A stretch of DNA of 64,000 nt from JAPHSX01 sp050298555 (GTDB taxonomy: Bacteria > Pseudomonadota > Gammaproteobacteria > Thiohalomonadales > Thiohalomonadaceae): assembly GCA_050298555.1 (NCBI GenBank), contig JBNKUL010000033.1, positions 1-64,000 on the forward strand, written 5' to 3'. A program made the translations under genes and the position numbers. This document shows, piece by piece, positions 32,546 through 40,673 of this stretch. The notes under the pieces are model-generated. The model made no database searches and was not told where the DNA came from. It saw nothing but the letters and a program-made list of their open reading frames with translations. Positions within the stretch are counted from its first letter, which is position 1, and each line of letters opens with the position of its first letter.

Positions 32546-33655
32546 ATGCCCATACGGGTACTGGTTGTTGACGATTCAGGTTTTTTCCGCCGTCGCGTCC
32601 GTGAGATGCTCGACGGCGATTCTCGTTTAGAGGTGGTAGGCGAGGCGGTCAACGGCGCCGAGGCGGTCGAGATGGCGGCCAAGCTCAAGCCCAACGTCAT
32701 TACCATGGACATCGAGATGCCGGTGATGGACGGTATCACCGCCACCCGCCGCATCATGCAGGCGACCCCCTGTCCAATCCTGATGTTCTCCTCGCTCACC
32801 ACCGATGGCGCCAAGGCGACCCTTGATGCCCTCGACGCCGGTGCCGTTGACTACCTGCCCAAGCGCTTCGAGGATATCTCCAAGAACCGCGAGGAGGCGA
32901 CCCGGGCCCTCTGCGACCGTGTCGCCACTCTCAGCCGCGGCCATGCCCGAGCGCCTAGCCGCCCTGCAGCCCCCGCCGTGACGACAAGGCCTGGTATTAC
33001 TCCCAGGGCCGCGGTGACTCCCCGAGCCGCCGTTGCACCGCGCACTACTGCAGCGACGCCCCGTCCTAACGGGGCTCCAGTAAGAAAGGGGCAGTTCAAG
33101 CTGCTCGCCATTGGCACCTCTACCGGGGGACCGGTTGCCCTGCAGGAGGTGCTGACCAAGCTGCCTGCCAACTACTCACTCCCAATCGTGATGGTGCAGC
33201 ACATGCCCGGCACCTTCACCCCGGCCTTTGCCGCCCGCCTGGATCAGCTTTGCGCCATCACGGTGAAAGAGGCTGAGGATGGCGATACGTTGAAGCCTGG
33301 TACCGCTTACCTGGCCCCCGGCGGCAAGCAGATGCTGTTGGAGAACCGGGCTGGGCGCCAGGTACTGAAGGTGATGGAGGCCGAGGAGGGGCAGACCTAC
33401 AAGCCCTGTGTCGACATTACCTTCGACTCCGTGGCCAGGGTTTTCCCCTCGCAGACACTGGCCGTGATCCTCACCGGCATGGGGGCGGACGGACGTGAAG
33501 GTTCGCGTGCCCTGAAGCGGGGTGGTTCGCAGATCTGGTCGCAGGACGAGGCCAGTTGCGTGGTCTATGGGATGCCCGCGGCAGTGGCCGACGCGGGCCT
33601 GAGCGACCGGGTCCTCTCCCTTAGCGAGTTTGGCCCTGCACTGGCGCAACTCTAA
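32546..33655 (+). CDS. cheB: Chemotaxis methylesterase CheB
   Basis: CheB demethylates chemoreceptors and is activated by CheA. The 369 residues have a receiver domain (1 to about 120; VVDDSGFFRRR, Asp in ITMDIEMPVMDG), an Arg/Pro/Thr/Ala-rich linker (about 130-180) longer than in E. coli, and a C-terminal esterase domain. The catalytic triad residues are in IGTSTGGP (Ser), VQHMPGTF (His) and LTGMGADG (Asp). No cheR is visible in the window. It lies three bases before motC. Confidence 0.97.
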   Translation: MPIRVLVVDDSGFFRRRVREMLDGDSRLEVVGEAVNGAEAVEMAAKLKPNVITMDIEMPVMDGITATRRIMQATPCPILMFSSLTTDGAKATLDALDAGAVDYLPKRFEDISKNREEATRALCDRVATLSRGHARAPSRPAAPAVTTRPGITPRAAVTPRAAVAPRTTAATPRPNGAPVRKGQFKLLAIGTSTGGPVALQEVLTKLPANYSLPIVMVQHMPGTFTPAFAARLDQLCAITVKEAEDGDTLKPGTAYLAPGGKQMLLENRAGRQVLKVMEAEEGQTYKPCVDITFDSVARVFPSQTLAVILTGMGADGREGSRALKRGGSQIWSQDEASCVVYGMPAAVADAGLSDRVLSLSEFGPALAQL

Positions 33656-33658
33656 GCG

Positions 33659-34399
33659 ATGGATTTTCTTAGTGTCATCGGGCTGGTGTTGGGCGTCGGC
33701 GCCATTCTCGGGGGACAGTTCCTCGAGGGCGGCAGCCCCTCGTCGCTGGTCAACGGACCAGCGCTGCTGATCGTCTTCGGCGGCACGCTGGGTGCGGTGA
33801 TGTTGCAGTCGCCGTTAATGCAGTTCGTACGCGGGATACGCCTCCTTAGTTGGGTGGTGATGCCGCCCCAAATCCTGGCCGACGAGGCGATCGAGAAGAT
33901 CATCGCCTGGAGCAATATCGCGCGCAAGGAGGGACTGCTGGGACTGGAGGCGGTCTCCGATACCGAGGAGGACGCCTTTGCCCGCAAGGGGCTGCAGCTG
34001 CTGGTCGACGGCAATGAGCCGGAGGTGATGCGCAATATTCTCGAGGTGGAGATCGACTCCAAGGAGCAGCACGACCTGGGCGCGGCCAAGCTGTTCGAGA
34101 GCATGGGTGGGTACAGCCCCACTATCGGTATTATCGGCGCGGTAATGGGCCTGATTCAGGTGATGGAGAACCTCTCCGACCCCTCCAAGCTGGGCCACGG
34201 TATTGCCGTTGCCTTCGTCGCCACCATCTACGGCGTCGGCCTCGCCAACCTTATCCTCATCCCCATCGGCAACAAGCTGAAGAGCCTGATCCTGGCGCAG
34301 AGCCAGTTCCGCTACATGATGATAGAGGGCATCGTCTCCATCGCCGAAGGGGACAATCCGCGCAATATCGAAGCCAAGCTTCAGGGCTTCCTGACCTGA
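33659..34399 (+). CDS. motC: Second flagellar stator protein MotC
   Basis: This 246-residue MotA-family protein (PomA/MotC type) has membrane segments about 1-20, 25-48, about 145-170 and about 178-200. GGQFLEGGSPSSLVNGPALLIVFGGTLGAVM is typical of the MotC group. It is a second stator set besides motAB at 13129-15103, in the same position in the che operon as in Pseudomonas. It pairs with motD 19 bases on. Ion specificity is not certain from sequence alone. Confidence 0.94.
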   Translation: MDFLSVIGLVLGVGAILGGQFLEGGSPSSLVNGPALLIVFGGTLGAVMLQSPLMQFVRGIRLLSWVVMPPQILADEAIEKIIAWSNIARKEGLLGLEAVSDTEEDAFARKGLQLLVDGNEPEVMRNILEVEIDSKEQHDLGAAKLFESMGGYSPTIGIIGAVMGLIQVMENLSDPSKLGHGIAVAFVATIYGVGLANLILIPIGNKLKSLILAQSQFRYMMIEGIVSIAEGDNPRNIEAKLQGFLT

Positions 34400-34418
34400 T
34401 TCGGGGCGGGGGGAGAGC

Positions 34419-35237
34419 ATGCCGCGTAGAAAGCGACACGATGATCATGAGAACCTGGAGCGCTGGCTGGTCTCCTATGCGGACTTCATTACCCTGCTGT
34501 TCGCCTTTTTCGTCGTGATGTACGCCATCTCCTCGGTCAATGAGGGCAAGTATCGCGTGCTTTCCGACACCCTTACCGACGCCTTCCACAGTCAGCCGCG
34601 CACCCTGCAACCGGTGCAGGTCGGTGATGAGGGGGTTACCAGCGAAGCGGAAATCATCGATATGGTAGGGCAGCCGCCCGATGCAGCCGCCAGCCTGGTT
34701 GAGCAGATGCAGGGGGGCGAAGGCGAGGGCGGTGACAACCTGGAAACGATTGCCGATGACTTCCACAAGGCACTGGCCCCGCTAATCGAAAGAGAGCTCA
34801 TCAACGTCACCCGGGATGACCTCTGGGTGGAGGTGGAGATCAACAGCAGCCTGCTCTATACCAGCGGCAGCTCCGAACTGGAAGATGAAGCGATCCCGAT
34901 CCTCGGCAGCCTGGCGGCAATATTGAAGCGCTATCCGAATGAGATACAGGTGGAGGGCTTTACCGACAACCTGCCCATCAGCACCTATCTCTTCCCCTCC
35001 AACTGGGAGCTCTCTGCCGCCCGAGCGGCGGGTGTGGTCAGCCTGTTCATGCGTAACGGGGTTAAACCCGCACGCATGTCCGCCATTGGCTATGGCGAGC
35101 ACCAGCCCATCGCCGACAACGCCACCGCCGAGGGGCGGCGCAAGAACCGCCGCGTGGTGGTAGTGATCCTGTCGCAGAAGATGGCTCGCCGTAAGGTCGG
35201 CAATCGTGCTGGCACTGCCACTGGGGGTGCCGGATGA
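34419..35237 (+). CDS. motD: Second flagellar stator protein MotD
   Basis: MotD is the MotB-type partner of MotC. The 272 residues have a basic cytoplasmic tail, a membrane segment with the ion-binding Asp in SYADFITLLFAFFVVMYAIS (about residue 21), a plug region and an OmpA-like domain (VEGFTDNLPI, NWELSAARAAGVVSLFM, RRKNRRVVVVIL). GGGGGGAG is seven bases before the ATG. Its stop overlaps the next gene's ATG by four bases. Confidence 0.95.
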   Translation: MPRRKRHDDHENLERWLVSYADFITLLFAFFVVMYAISSVNEGKYRVLSDTLTDAFHSQPRTLQPVQVGDEGVTSEAEIIDMVGQPPDAAASLVEQMQGGEGEGGDNLETIADDFHKALAPLIERELINVTRDDLWVEVEINSSLLYTSGSSELEDEAIPILGSLAAILKRYPNEIQVEGFTDNLPISTYLFPSNWELSAARAAGVVSLFMRNGVKPARMSAIGYGEHQPIADNATAEGRRKNRRVVVVILSQKMARRKVGNRAGTATGGAG

Positions 35238-36025
35238 GTGTCTGGGCCGTCGCCAACCAGAAGGGCGGTGTGGGCAAGACCACCACTACCGTGACCATGG
35301 CGGGATTGCTGGCGCAGCGCGGCCAGTCGACCCTGATGATCGACCTGGATCCCCACGGTTCCCTTACCACCTACTTCGGCCACGACCCGGACAGTATCGA
35401 GACCAGCGTCTACAGCCTGTTCCAGAACCCGGCAGGCACGGTCAGTGACGATGCGCTCTGCCTCTCCACCCAGGTGGAGAACCTCTATCTGATGCCCGCC
35501 TCTACCGCACTGGCGACGCTGGATCGTCAGCTCGGTACCAAGGAGGGGATGGGGCTAATCCTGGCCCGTGCCATTCAGCGCCTGGCGGGCAAGTATGAGC
35601 ATGTATTTATCGACTGCCCGCCGGTACTGGGGGTGTTGATGGTCAACGCACTGGCCGCCAGTGACAGGCTGTTGATTCCGGTGCAGACCGAGTTCCTTGC
35701 CCTTAAGGGACTGGAGCGGATGCTGCGCACTCTCAATATGATCCTGCGCGCCCGCCGCAAGCCACTGCTCTACACCATTGTGCCGACCATGTTCGATCGC
35801 CGCACCCGCGCCTCACTGGAGAGCCTGAAGAGCCTGCGTGAGCACCACCCGGATATGATGTGGAAGTCGGTGATCCCGGTGGACACCCAGTTTCGCGAGG
35901 CGAGTCGCCAGGGGCTACCCCTGAGCCAGATTAATCCCCAGTCGCGTGGTGTCATCGCCTACGCCACTCTGCTCGACACGGTGCTCGATCATAGTGCCGC
36001 CACCAATGGGGGGGCGGGAGCATGA
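35234..36025 (+). CDS. parC: ParA-like ATPase (ParC) for polar chemotaxis arrays
   Basis: The 263-residue MinD/ParA-family ATPase has the deviant Walker A NQKGGVGKTTTTVTMA (from residue 8), DLDPHGSLTTYFGHDPDS and FIDCPPVLGVLMVNAL. Its place between motD and a CheW-like gene is that of ParC in Vibrio and of the equivalent ATPase in Pseudomonas, where it positions chemoreceptor arrays at the pole. The ATGA overlaps at both ends show tight coupling. The chromosome-partition ParA is unlikely since no parB is present. Confidence 0.88.
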   Translation: MSVWAVANQKGGVGKTTTTVTMAGLLAQRGQSTLMIDLDPHGSLTTYFGHDPDSIETSVYSLFQNPAGTVSDDALCLSTQVENLYLMPASTALATLDRQLGTKEGMGLILARAIQRLAGKYEHVFIDCPPVLGVLMVNALAASDRLLIPVQTEFLALKGLERMLRTLNMILRARRKPLLYTIVPTMFDRRTRASLESLKSLREHHPDMMWKSVIPVDTQFREASRQGLPLSQINPQSRGVIAYATLLDTVLDHSAATNGGAGA

Positions 36026-36801
36026 GTTCCGACGATAAGCAGCAAGGTGGCGTGGTCGACCAAAAAGACGCACTGAGCATCTATTTCGACGCCCTGTTAC
36101 GCGAGGAGCAGCCGGAAGAGGCGGTTCAGTCGCTGCCGGCGGCGGAGCCGGAGCAGGTGACGGCCCCGGTGGTTACACCGCCAGTGATCAGTGTGCCGGT
36201 CATTCCCCAAGTGGACATTGGGGTCGAGGAGGTGACCACGGTAGAGGTGGCTACCAGCGAAGAGGTCGTTCCTGAGCCGGCCAAGGCACCCGTGGATGGG
36301 GTCCCAGAGTGGGCAGCCGGACCGTTCCAGGCCCTGCTGTTCAAGGTCTCCGGCCTGACCCTGGCGGTGCCGTTGGCAGAGCTTAGTGGCGTGCAGGAGT
36401 GGGACAAGAAGGCGGTGACGCCGATGCTGGGCAATATCGAGTGGTATCTCGGCCTTACCGACTACCGTGGCCGTCAGGCGCCGGTGGTCGATACCGCACA
36501 GCTGGTGCTGCCACCGGACCGGCTGGAGAAGCTGGTGGCCGGTGATACCGAACGGTTGGGGCATGTGGTATTTATCCAGGACGGCGCCTGGGGCCTGGCC
36601 TGCGACTCGGTCGAAGATGTCATCAGCCTGGAGCACGATGCGGTGAAGTGGCGCAGTAGCCGCACCAAACGACGTTGGCTGGCGGGTACGGTGCTGGAGC
36701 ACATGTGTGCCATTATCGATCCGCCCGCTTTTGCAGATATGTTGAGAACCGGAATGGCGGACCTGCCCGAAGAGGCGGTCGAGGATCCGAATAACGAGTA
36801 A
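36022..36801 (+). CDS. parP: CheW-like array anchor (ParP)
   Basis: This 259-residue protein has an N-terminal Pro/Val/Glu-rich region (about 30-90) and a C-terminal CheW-like domain (about 105-250) beginning FQALLFKVSGLTLAVPLAELSG. ParP in Vibrio carries such a domain and links ParC with CheA at the cell pole. Coupled to parC and 36 bases before cheW. The CheW-like domain departs from canonical CheW in GLTDYRGRQAPVVDT where an NLRG motif is expected. Confidence 0.85.
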   Translation: MSSDDKQQGGVVDQKDALSIYFDALLREEQPEEAVQSLPAAEPEQVTAPVVTPPVISVPVIPQVDIGVEEVTTVEVATSEEVVPEPAKAPVDGVPEWAAGPFQALLFKVSGLTLAVPLAELSGVQEWDKKAVTPMLGNIEWYLGLTDYRGRQAPVVDTAQLVLPPDRLEKLVAGDTERLGHVVFIQDGAWGLACDSVEDVISLEHDAVKWRSSRTKRRWLAGTVLEHMCAIIDPPAFADMLRTGMADLPEEAVEDPNNE

Positions 36802-36837
36802 CGCCTACGCGGCGCAGTAGTGAGAACGAGGTGTAGT

Positions 36838-37308
36838 ATGGAAGAGATGGAGAATACGGGTCACGACCCGGTCAGTGAGTGGGTCACTTTTCGCCTGGCC
36901 GAAGAGAAATACGGCATCAACGTCATGATGGTGCGTGAGGTGCTGAAGAATACCGAGATCGCCCCTGTCCCTGGCGCCCCCTTCTATGTACTGGGCATCA
37001 TCAACCTGCGTGGCAACGTGGTGACGGTCATCGATACCCGCACCCGCTTTGGCCTGCCGCCCCATGAGGCGGACGACTCTACCCGCATCGTTATCGTCGA
37101 GCGCGAGGGGCAGGTTGTCGGCATGATGGTCGACAGTGTGGCCGAGGTGGCCGACCTGCGAGAATCGGAGATCGAGTTCGCCCCCAACGTGGGTAATGAC
37201 GAGAGCGCCAAGTATATTCAGGGCGTCTCCAACCAGGACGAAGAACTGCTGATCCTCATCGACCTGGAGAAGCTCTTCCCCATCGAAGAGCTGACCGGCG
37301 CCGCATAG
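36838..37308 (+). CDS. cheW: Chemotaxis adaptor CheW
   Basis: CheW bridges receptors and CheA. The 156 residues show the usual VTFRLAEEKYGINVMMVREVL start, GIINLRGNVVTVIDTRTRFGL and the IDLEKLF tail. The frame is open for six codons upstream from a GTG, but the ATG at 36838 has GAGGTG at good distance. It follows parP and precedes a small acidic protein. Confidence 0.96.
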   Translation: MEEMENTGHDPVSEWVTFRLAEEKYGINVMMVREVLKNTEIAPVPGAPFYVLGIINLRGNVVTVIDTRTRFGLPPHEADDSTRIVIVEREGQVVGMMVDSVAEVADLRESEIEFAPNVGNDESAKYIQGVSNQDEELLILIDLEKLFPIEELTGAA

Positions 37309-37319
37309 GAGAGAGCGCC

Positions 37320-37520
37320 ATGGCGGAGATTGGCAAGGTCACGCCGGGCAGTACTGTTATCAGGCGTGTGCCGCGTGAGCAGCCCCACTCGAACGACAAG
37401 GGGCGACAGCAGGAAGAAGAAGAGCCCAAAGAAGAGCAAGGCGAAAACAGTGAGCACGATGAAGAGAAAAACAACAACAACAACGACCCGGGCGAAGGCC
37501 ACATCGATGTTTTCACCTGA
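37320..37520 (+). CDS. Small acidic protein of unknown function
   Basis: The 66-residue protein has a neutral start MAEIGKVTPGSTVIRRVP and then a highly charged region rich in Glu, Gln and Asn (EEEEPKEEQ, then five Asn in a row). It is probably disordered. GGAGAG sits nine bases before the ATG. Position between cheW and the DUF2802 gene in one transcript suggests a minor flagellar or chemotaxis role. Similar short genes are found at this place in related operons, as far as I recall. Confidence 0.6.
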   Translation: MAEIGKVTPGSTVIRRVPREQPHSNDKGRQQEEEEPKEEQGENSEHDEEKNNNNNDPGEGHIDVFT

Positions 37521-37535
37521 CACCGGAGTGCTGCT

Positions 37536-37952
37536 GTGATGTTCCCGGGGATAGGTCCGCTACTGCCTATCGCCGCACTGGTGCTGGTATTGGTGCTGGG
37601 TATCGCGTTGTTCGTCTTCGCCATGCAGGTCAGAAACGCCCAGCGCCAGCAACAGGAGAACCAGGCATCTATCCAGGCCGACATGCGCGCCCTGTGTAAC
37701 GCCGCAGTGCAGGTGGGAGAGCGGGTCAACCGCATGGAGGAGGAGCTCAAGCAGCTGCAGCAGCGCCAGCAGGAGCTGGGGGTGCGCCAGGAGAAGATGG
37801 TAACGCAGGAGCCGCAGGAGGCGAGCTTCGACCAGGCCATCAAGCTGGCGCGCAAGGGCTCATCGGTGGAAGAGCTGATGGATGTCTGCGGCCTCTCTCG
37901 CGGCGAGGCCGAGCTGATCACCATGATGCACCGCCTCGACCCAAACGCCTGA
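37536..37952 (+). CDS. DUF2802 membrane protein
   Basis: The 138-residue protein has one N-terminal membrane helix (about 5-28, PIAALVLVLVLGIALFVFAMQV), a coiled-coil stretch (about 30-85, with RMEEELKQLQQRQQELG), then a short C-terminal helix-turn-helix-like domain (QAIKLARKGSSVEELMDVCGLSRGEAELI) that defines DUF2802. It ends the flagellar block on this strand. Start may be GTG 37536 or ATG 37539; GGAG spacing favours the GTG. Confidence 0.8.
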   Translation: MMFPGIGPLLPIAALVLVLVLGIALFVFAMQVRNAQRQQQENQASIQADMRALCNAAVQVGERVNRMEEELKQLQQRQQELGVRQEKMVTQEPQEASFDQAIKLARKGSSVEELMDVCGLSRGEAELITMMHRLDPNA

Positions 37953-37958
37953 TTTTTT

Positions 37959-38258
37959 CTACTTCCCCTCTTTCTGCTTCTCCCGCCACTCCTGCGGGAC
38001 CTTCCCGGTCAGCATATAGGCAAAGGCCAACACCTCGGCCACCGCGATATAGAGTTCGCGCGGGATCTCGCTCCCCAACTCCAGTTGCGACAACAGGGCA
38101 GCGAGCTGCCTGTCCTCATGCAGCGGAATATCGTGTTCGCGGGCCAAGGCGATGATCTCATCGGCCAGCGCCGCCTGGCCCTTGGCGGTAATGCGCGGCG
38201 CATGCTGCTCGTCGTAGTGCAGGGCGACCGCCGTACGTTTTGACTCTTTCTTACTCAT
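37959..38258 (-). CDS. Free-standing FlhB C-terminal domain protein
   Basis: The 99 residues align with the part of FlhB after its NPTH cleavage site: AVALHYDEQHAPRITAKG against AVALRYDSENMGAPVVVAKG in FlhB of this window, and LGSEIPRELYIAVAEVLAFAYML against LGDAIPEGLYRAVAQVLAYVYQL. It lacks the membrane part and the NPTH motif. The homologous free domains (FlhX, YlqH) can substitute for the cleaved FlhB fragment in some species. The ATG overlaps the FliK-like stop by four bases, so the two are coupled. Confidence 0.88.
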   Translation of the reverse strand: MSKKESKRTAVALHYDEQHAPRITAKGQAALADEIIALAREHDIPLHEDRQLAALLSQLELGSEIPRELYIAVAEVLAFAYMLTGKVPQEWREKQKEGK

Positions 38259-39718
38259 GCCTGGATGTGGAATAGACCATCGTCTGTCGGCGAGCTGCCC
38301 GGTCCGTCGGGTTCAGGCGGCAGGCCGACCAGGGCCTGGGTACGCCCCAACTCCAGCCCCTGCTCCCCCATCCGCGCGCGTAGCTTTTCCAGGTGTTGCT
38401 GGAATAGCTGCTGCGCCTCAGCCTGTTCGCACCAGAAGGTGGTCGATACCTTGCGGCCCACCAGCGTCACCACGGCGCGTATCGCGCCGTAATCGTCGTT
38501 ATCCAGCTTCAGGGTGACCGACCAGCACGCCTCCTCGCCGCCTCTAGTGCGCTTCCCTTCACGGCGGATCGTCATCTCCAGCAGCTCGCTCTCCTTACCG
38601 TTGAACAGCGGCAGTTCCAGAGCCAGTACCGTCTCGTCACCCTGCTGCTGGGCGTTGAGGCTGGTGAGCTGGTTCATCTGCACCCGTGCCAGGGAGGATT
38701 CGCTCTGGCGCGACAGCAGTTGCAGTAGTGCAGTGCTCTCCGCCTGTTTTGCCGTGGCCGCAGCGGCCTGGCCAGCGGTAGCTGCAGGACGTGCGGCGCC
38801 CTGCTTCCCTCCTCCCTTGGCATCGGGGCGGGCAGGGGGGAGTGGGGGCGGTTGTTTTGCCAGCGTTTTAAGCGACTGGCGCAACAGCGAGGCGAGTCGA
38901 AACAGGATGGTCTTTACATCCCCCTGCAGGGCGCCCTTCTCCACCCCCTGGGCAAGGCGGCTCTCGAAGAAGAGACCGGAGTCGTCGATTGCCTGTTTTA
39001 TCCCCTCCGGCGTTGCCAGCTTCTGCGCATTCGGTAGTCGCGATAGCAGTTCGACCACCGCCTCACGCACCTTTAGGGGCAGGGGCGGTAGCGATTCGAC
39101 GTCGGTCGGAAGCGGGGTGTGCTGGTTGGCGATAAGGGGGGCGGCGGCACGGGCGATCAGGACCCTGGGCGACACGACCCTGGTGGTGAGGGCCTCGCTG
39201 ACGACCCTGGCAGAGGCGGCGGCCTGTTTGGCCTCGGCTTTTAGCTGTGCGGTATCGGGTCTGCTGGCGACGGCTGGCTGGGCGGGCTGCTCGGCGGCTG
39301 CTTTGGCCTGGGGGCCCGTATCCTTTGTGGCTTGAGGTTGCGGTTGCGGCTGTGAGGCGATGCGTGCCAGTTGCGTAAACAGGGGTTGCATCGGTTGCTG
39401 TTTGGGTAGCACCTGACGCAAGGCCTGTTGGGCGCCCTGAAACGGTTCATCCGGTGGCGTGATCAGGCGCAGCGCCAACTGTCCCCCCTTGAGCTCCACC
39501 TTGACCTCGATCCTGCTCCCCTGCATCAGCTGCATCTCGCTGACGACCTTCAGGGTGCGTTCGTTGATTTGAAGGCTGAGGCTGCCGTCGCTGCCGCGCC
39601 CTTCCACTACGGCGTTGAGCAGTTGCCCCGGCTTGAGCAGGGAGGACGTACCAACCTCCTGACGGCTAGAGAGCGTCATGAGTGGCATGGAGCTGGGTGG
39701 TTTATTGAGGATCTCCAT
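38255..39718 (-). CDS. FliK-like hook-length control protein
   Basis: The 487-residue protein is Ala/Pro/Gln-rich in the middle (about 125-340). The C-terminal domain (about 370-475) resembles the FliK C-terminal domain, with LELPLFNGKESELLEMTIRREGKR and CWSVTLKLDNDDYGAIRAVVTLVGRKVSTTFW. In the hook system FliK's C-domain contacts FlhB to switch substrate class, so pairing with the FlhB C-domain gene is telling. No other fliK is found between orn and fliL, where Pseudomonas has one. It could be the main FliK or a paralogue. Confidence 0.78.
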   Translation of the reverse strand: MEILNKPPSSMPLMTLSSRQEVGTSSLLKPGQLLNAVVEGRGSDGSLSLQINERTLKVVSEMQLMQGSRIEVKVELKGGQLALRLITPPDEPFQGAQQALRQVLPKQQPMQPLFTQLARIASQPQPQPQATKDTGPQAKAAAEQPAQPAVASRPDTAQLKAEAKQAAASARVVSEALTTRVVSPRVLIARAAAPLIANQHTPLPTDVESLPPLPLKVREAVVELLSRLPNAQKLATPEGIKQAIDDSGLFFESRLAQGVEKGALQGDVKTILFRLASLLRQSLKTLAKQPPPLPPARPDAKGGGKQGAARPAATAGQAAAATAKQAESTALLQLLSRQSESSLARVQMNQLTSLNAQQQGDETVLALELPLFNGKESELLEMTIRREGKRTRGGEEACWSVTLKLDNDDYGAIRAVVTLVGRKVSTTFWCEQAEAQQLFQQHLEKLRARMGEQGLELGRTQALVGLPPEPDGPGSSPTDDGLFHIQA

Positions 39719-39825
39719 CTATCGGCGGTGAGTCCTAACTCTGGTGGTGGCAGTGGATATGTTGCAGTATATGCGAAACGAAGTTTGTCATATCTTCCAT
39801 AATTATCGGCCCGTGGCGGCAACAC

Positions 39826-40668
39826 ATGAGTGACGAGAAGACAATAGAGTGGTTTCTGCAGCTTGATGGCGAGCAGTACGGTCCGTTTCCCGGCTGGCAG
39901 ATAAGTCGCTACCTGCTGCTGCAGCGCCTGGACAACAAGAGCCTGGTGAGTCGCGACGGTGAGCACTGGACGGCACTGAAGGAGCTGCCGGAGCTACAGC
40001 CCCAGCGCCGCCTGGGGATTGCCGACCTGCCGGCCGAGGAGCGTGAGCGGCTGGAGGCAACGACCCAGTGGGTACTCGACCATCCGGAGCTATTCAAGAA
40101 CGGTCATGACGAGGAGGAGGAGTACACCCCTCAGCCTCTGGTGCGCAATCAGCCCAGCCGTGTACTGGCCTACGGCGTAGTGCTGTTGCTTGCCGTTGCC
40201 GTGCTGGGGGTGGCGTATCTGGTTCCCTCATCCAATATTGTGGAGGTACCGCAATGCGAGGCGGTGGCCGCACCGGGGGTTAACTGGAGTAATTGCCGTA
40301 TGCGCGGTAGCTATTTGGCCAAACGCGACCTGACCGGCGCGGTGTTGCGCAATGCCAACCTGAGCTCATCCGACCTCAGTGACGCCCTTCTCAACCAGGC
40401 CGATATCGCCTACACCAATCTTGCCCTGAGCGAGCTTTCCGGTGCGCAGTTAAAGGGGGCCCAGCTCAAGGGGGCTAACCTGCGCAATGCCAACCTGAAA
40501 AATGCCAACCTGGAAGGGGCCGACCTGCGTTACGCCGACCTCTCTGGGGCGATCCTCGATGGCGCTAATTTCACCAATGCCCGCCTCGGTTATGTGGTGT
40601 GGGAGGAGAACCTCACCTGTATGCCGCAGTCGGTGGGGGAGTGCATCCCGGCGAGGGAGGGGCAGTAG
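39826..40668 (+). CDS. GYF-like membrane protein with pentapeptide repeats
   Basis: The 280-residue protein has three parts. Residues about 5-60 resemble a GYF_2/DUF4339-type domain (EWFLQLDGEQYGPFPGWQI). A membrane helix is at about 108-128 (VLAYGVVLLLAVAVLGVAYLV). Residues about 155-255 are pentapeptide repeats of the A(D/N)Lxx type (ANLSSSDLSDALLNQADIA, GANLRNANLKNANLEGADL). The repeats fold as a right-handed beta helix; function is unknown. It converges on rpoH with a five-base gap. Confidence 0.8.
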   Translation: MSDEKTIEWFLQLDGEQYGPFPGWQISRYLLLQRLDNKSLVSRDGEHWTALKELPELQPQRRLGIADLPAEERERLEATTQWVLDHPELFKNGHDEEEEYTPQPLVRNQPSRVLAYGVVLLLAVAVLGVAYLVPSSNIVEVPQCEAVAAPGVNWSNCRMRGSYLAKRDLTGAVLRNANLSSSDLSDALLNQADIAYTNLALSELSGAQLKGAQLKGANLRNANLKNANLEGADLRYADLSGAILDGANFTNARLGYVVWEENLTCMPQSVGECIPAREGQ

Positions 40669-40673
40669 CGGGC

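Noticed and set aside
35234..36025. Chromosome or plasmid partition ParA.
   Set aside because: No parB or parS is nearby and the gene is locked between motD and a CheW-like gene, so the chemotaxis-type ATPase is preferred.
39748..39766. TGGCAGTGG...TTGCAG before the pentapeptide protein gene, resembling sigma-54.
   Set aside because: The GG and GC pairs are 13 bases apart, not ten.
39803..39810. GCCGATAA on the minus strand, a perfect sigma-28 -10 element upstream of the FliK-like gene.
   Set aside because: No TAAA-type -35 is found at 14-16 bases upstream on that strand; it may be chance, though its position is suggestive.
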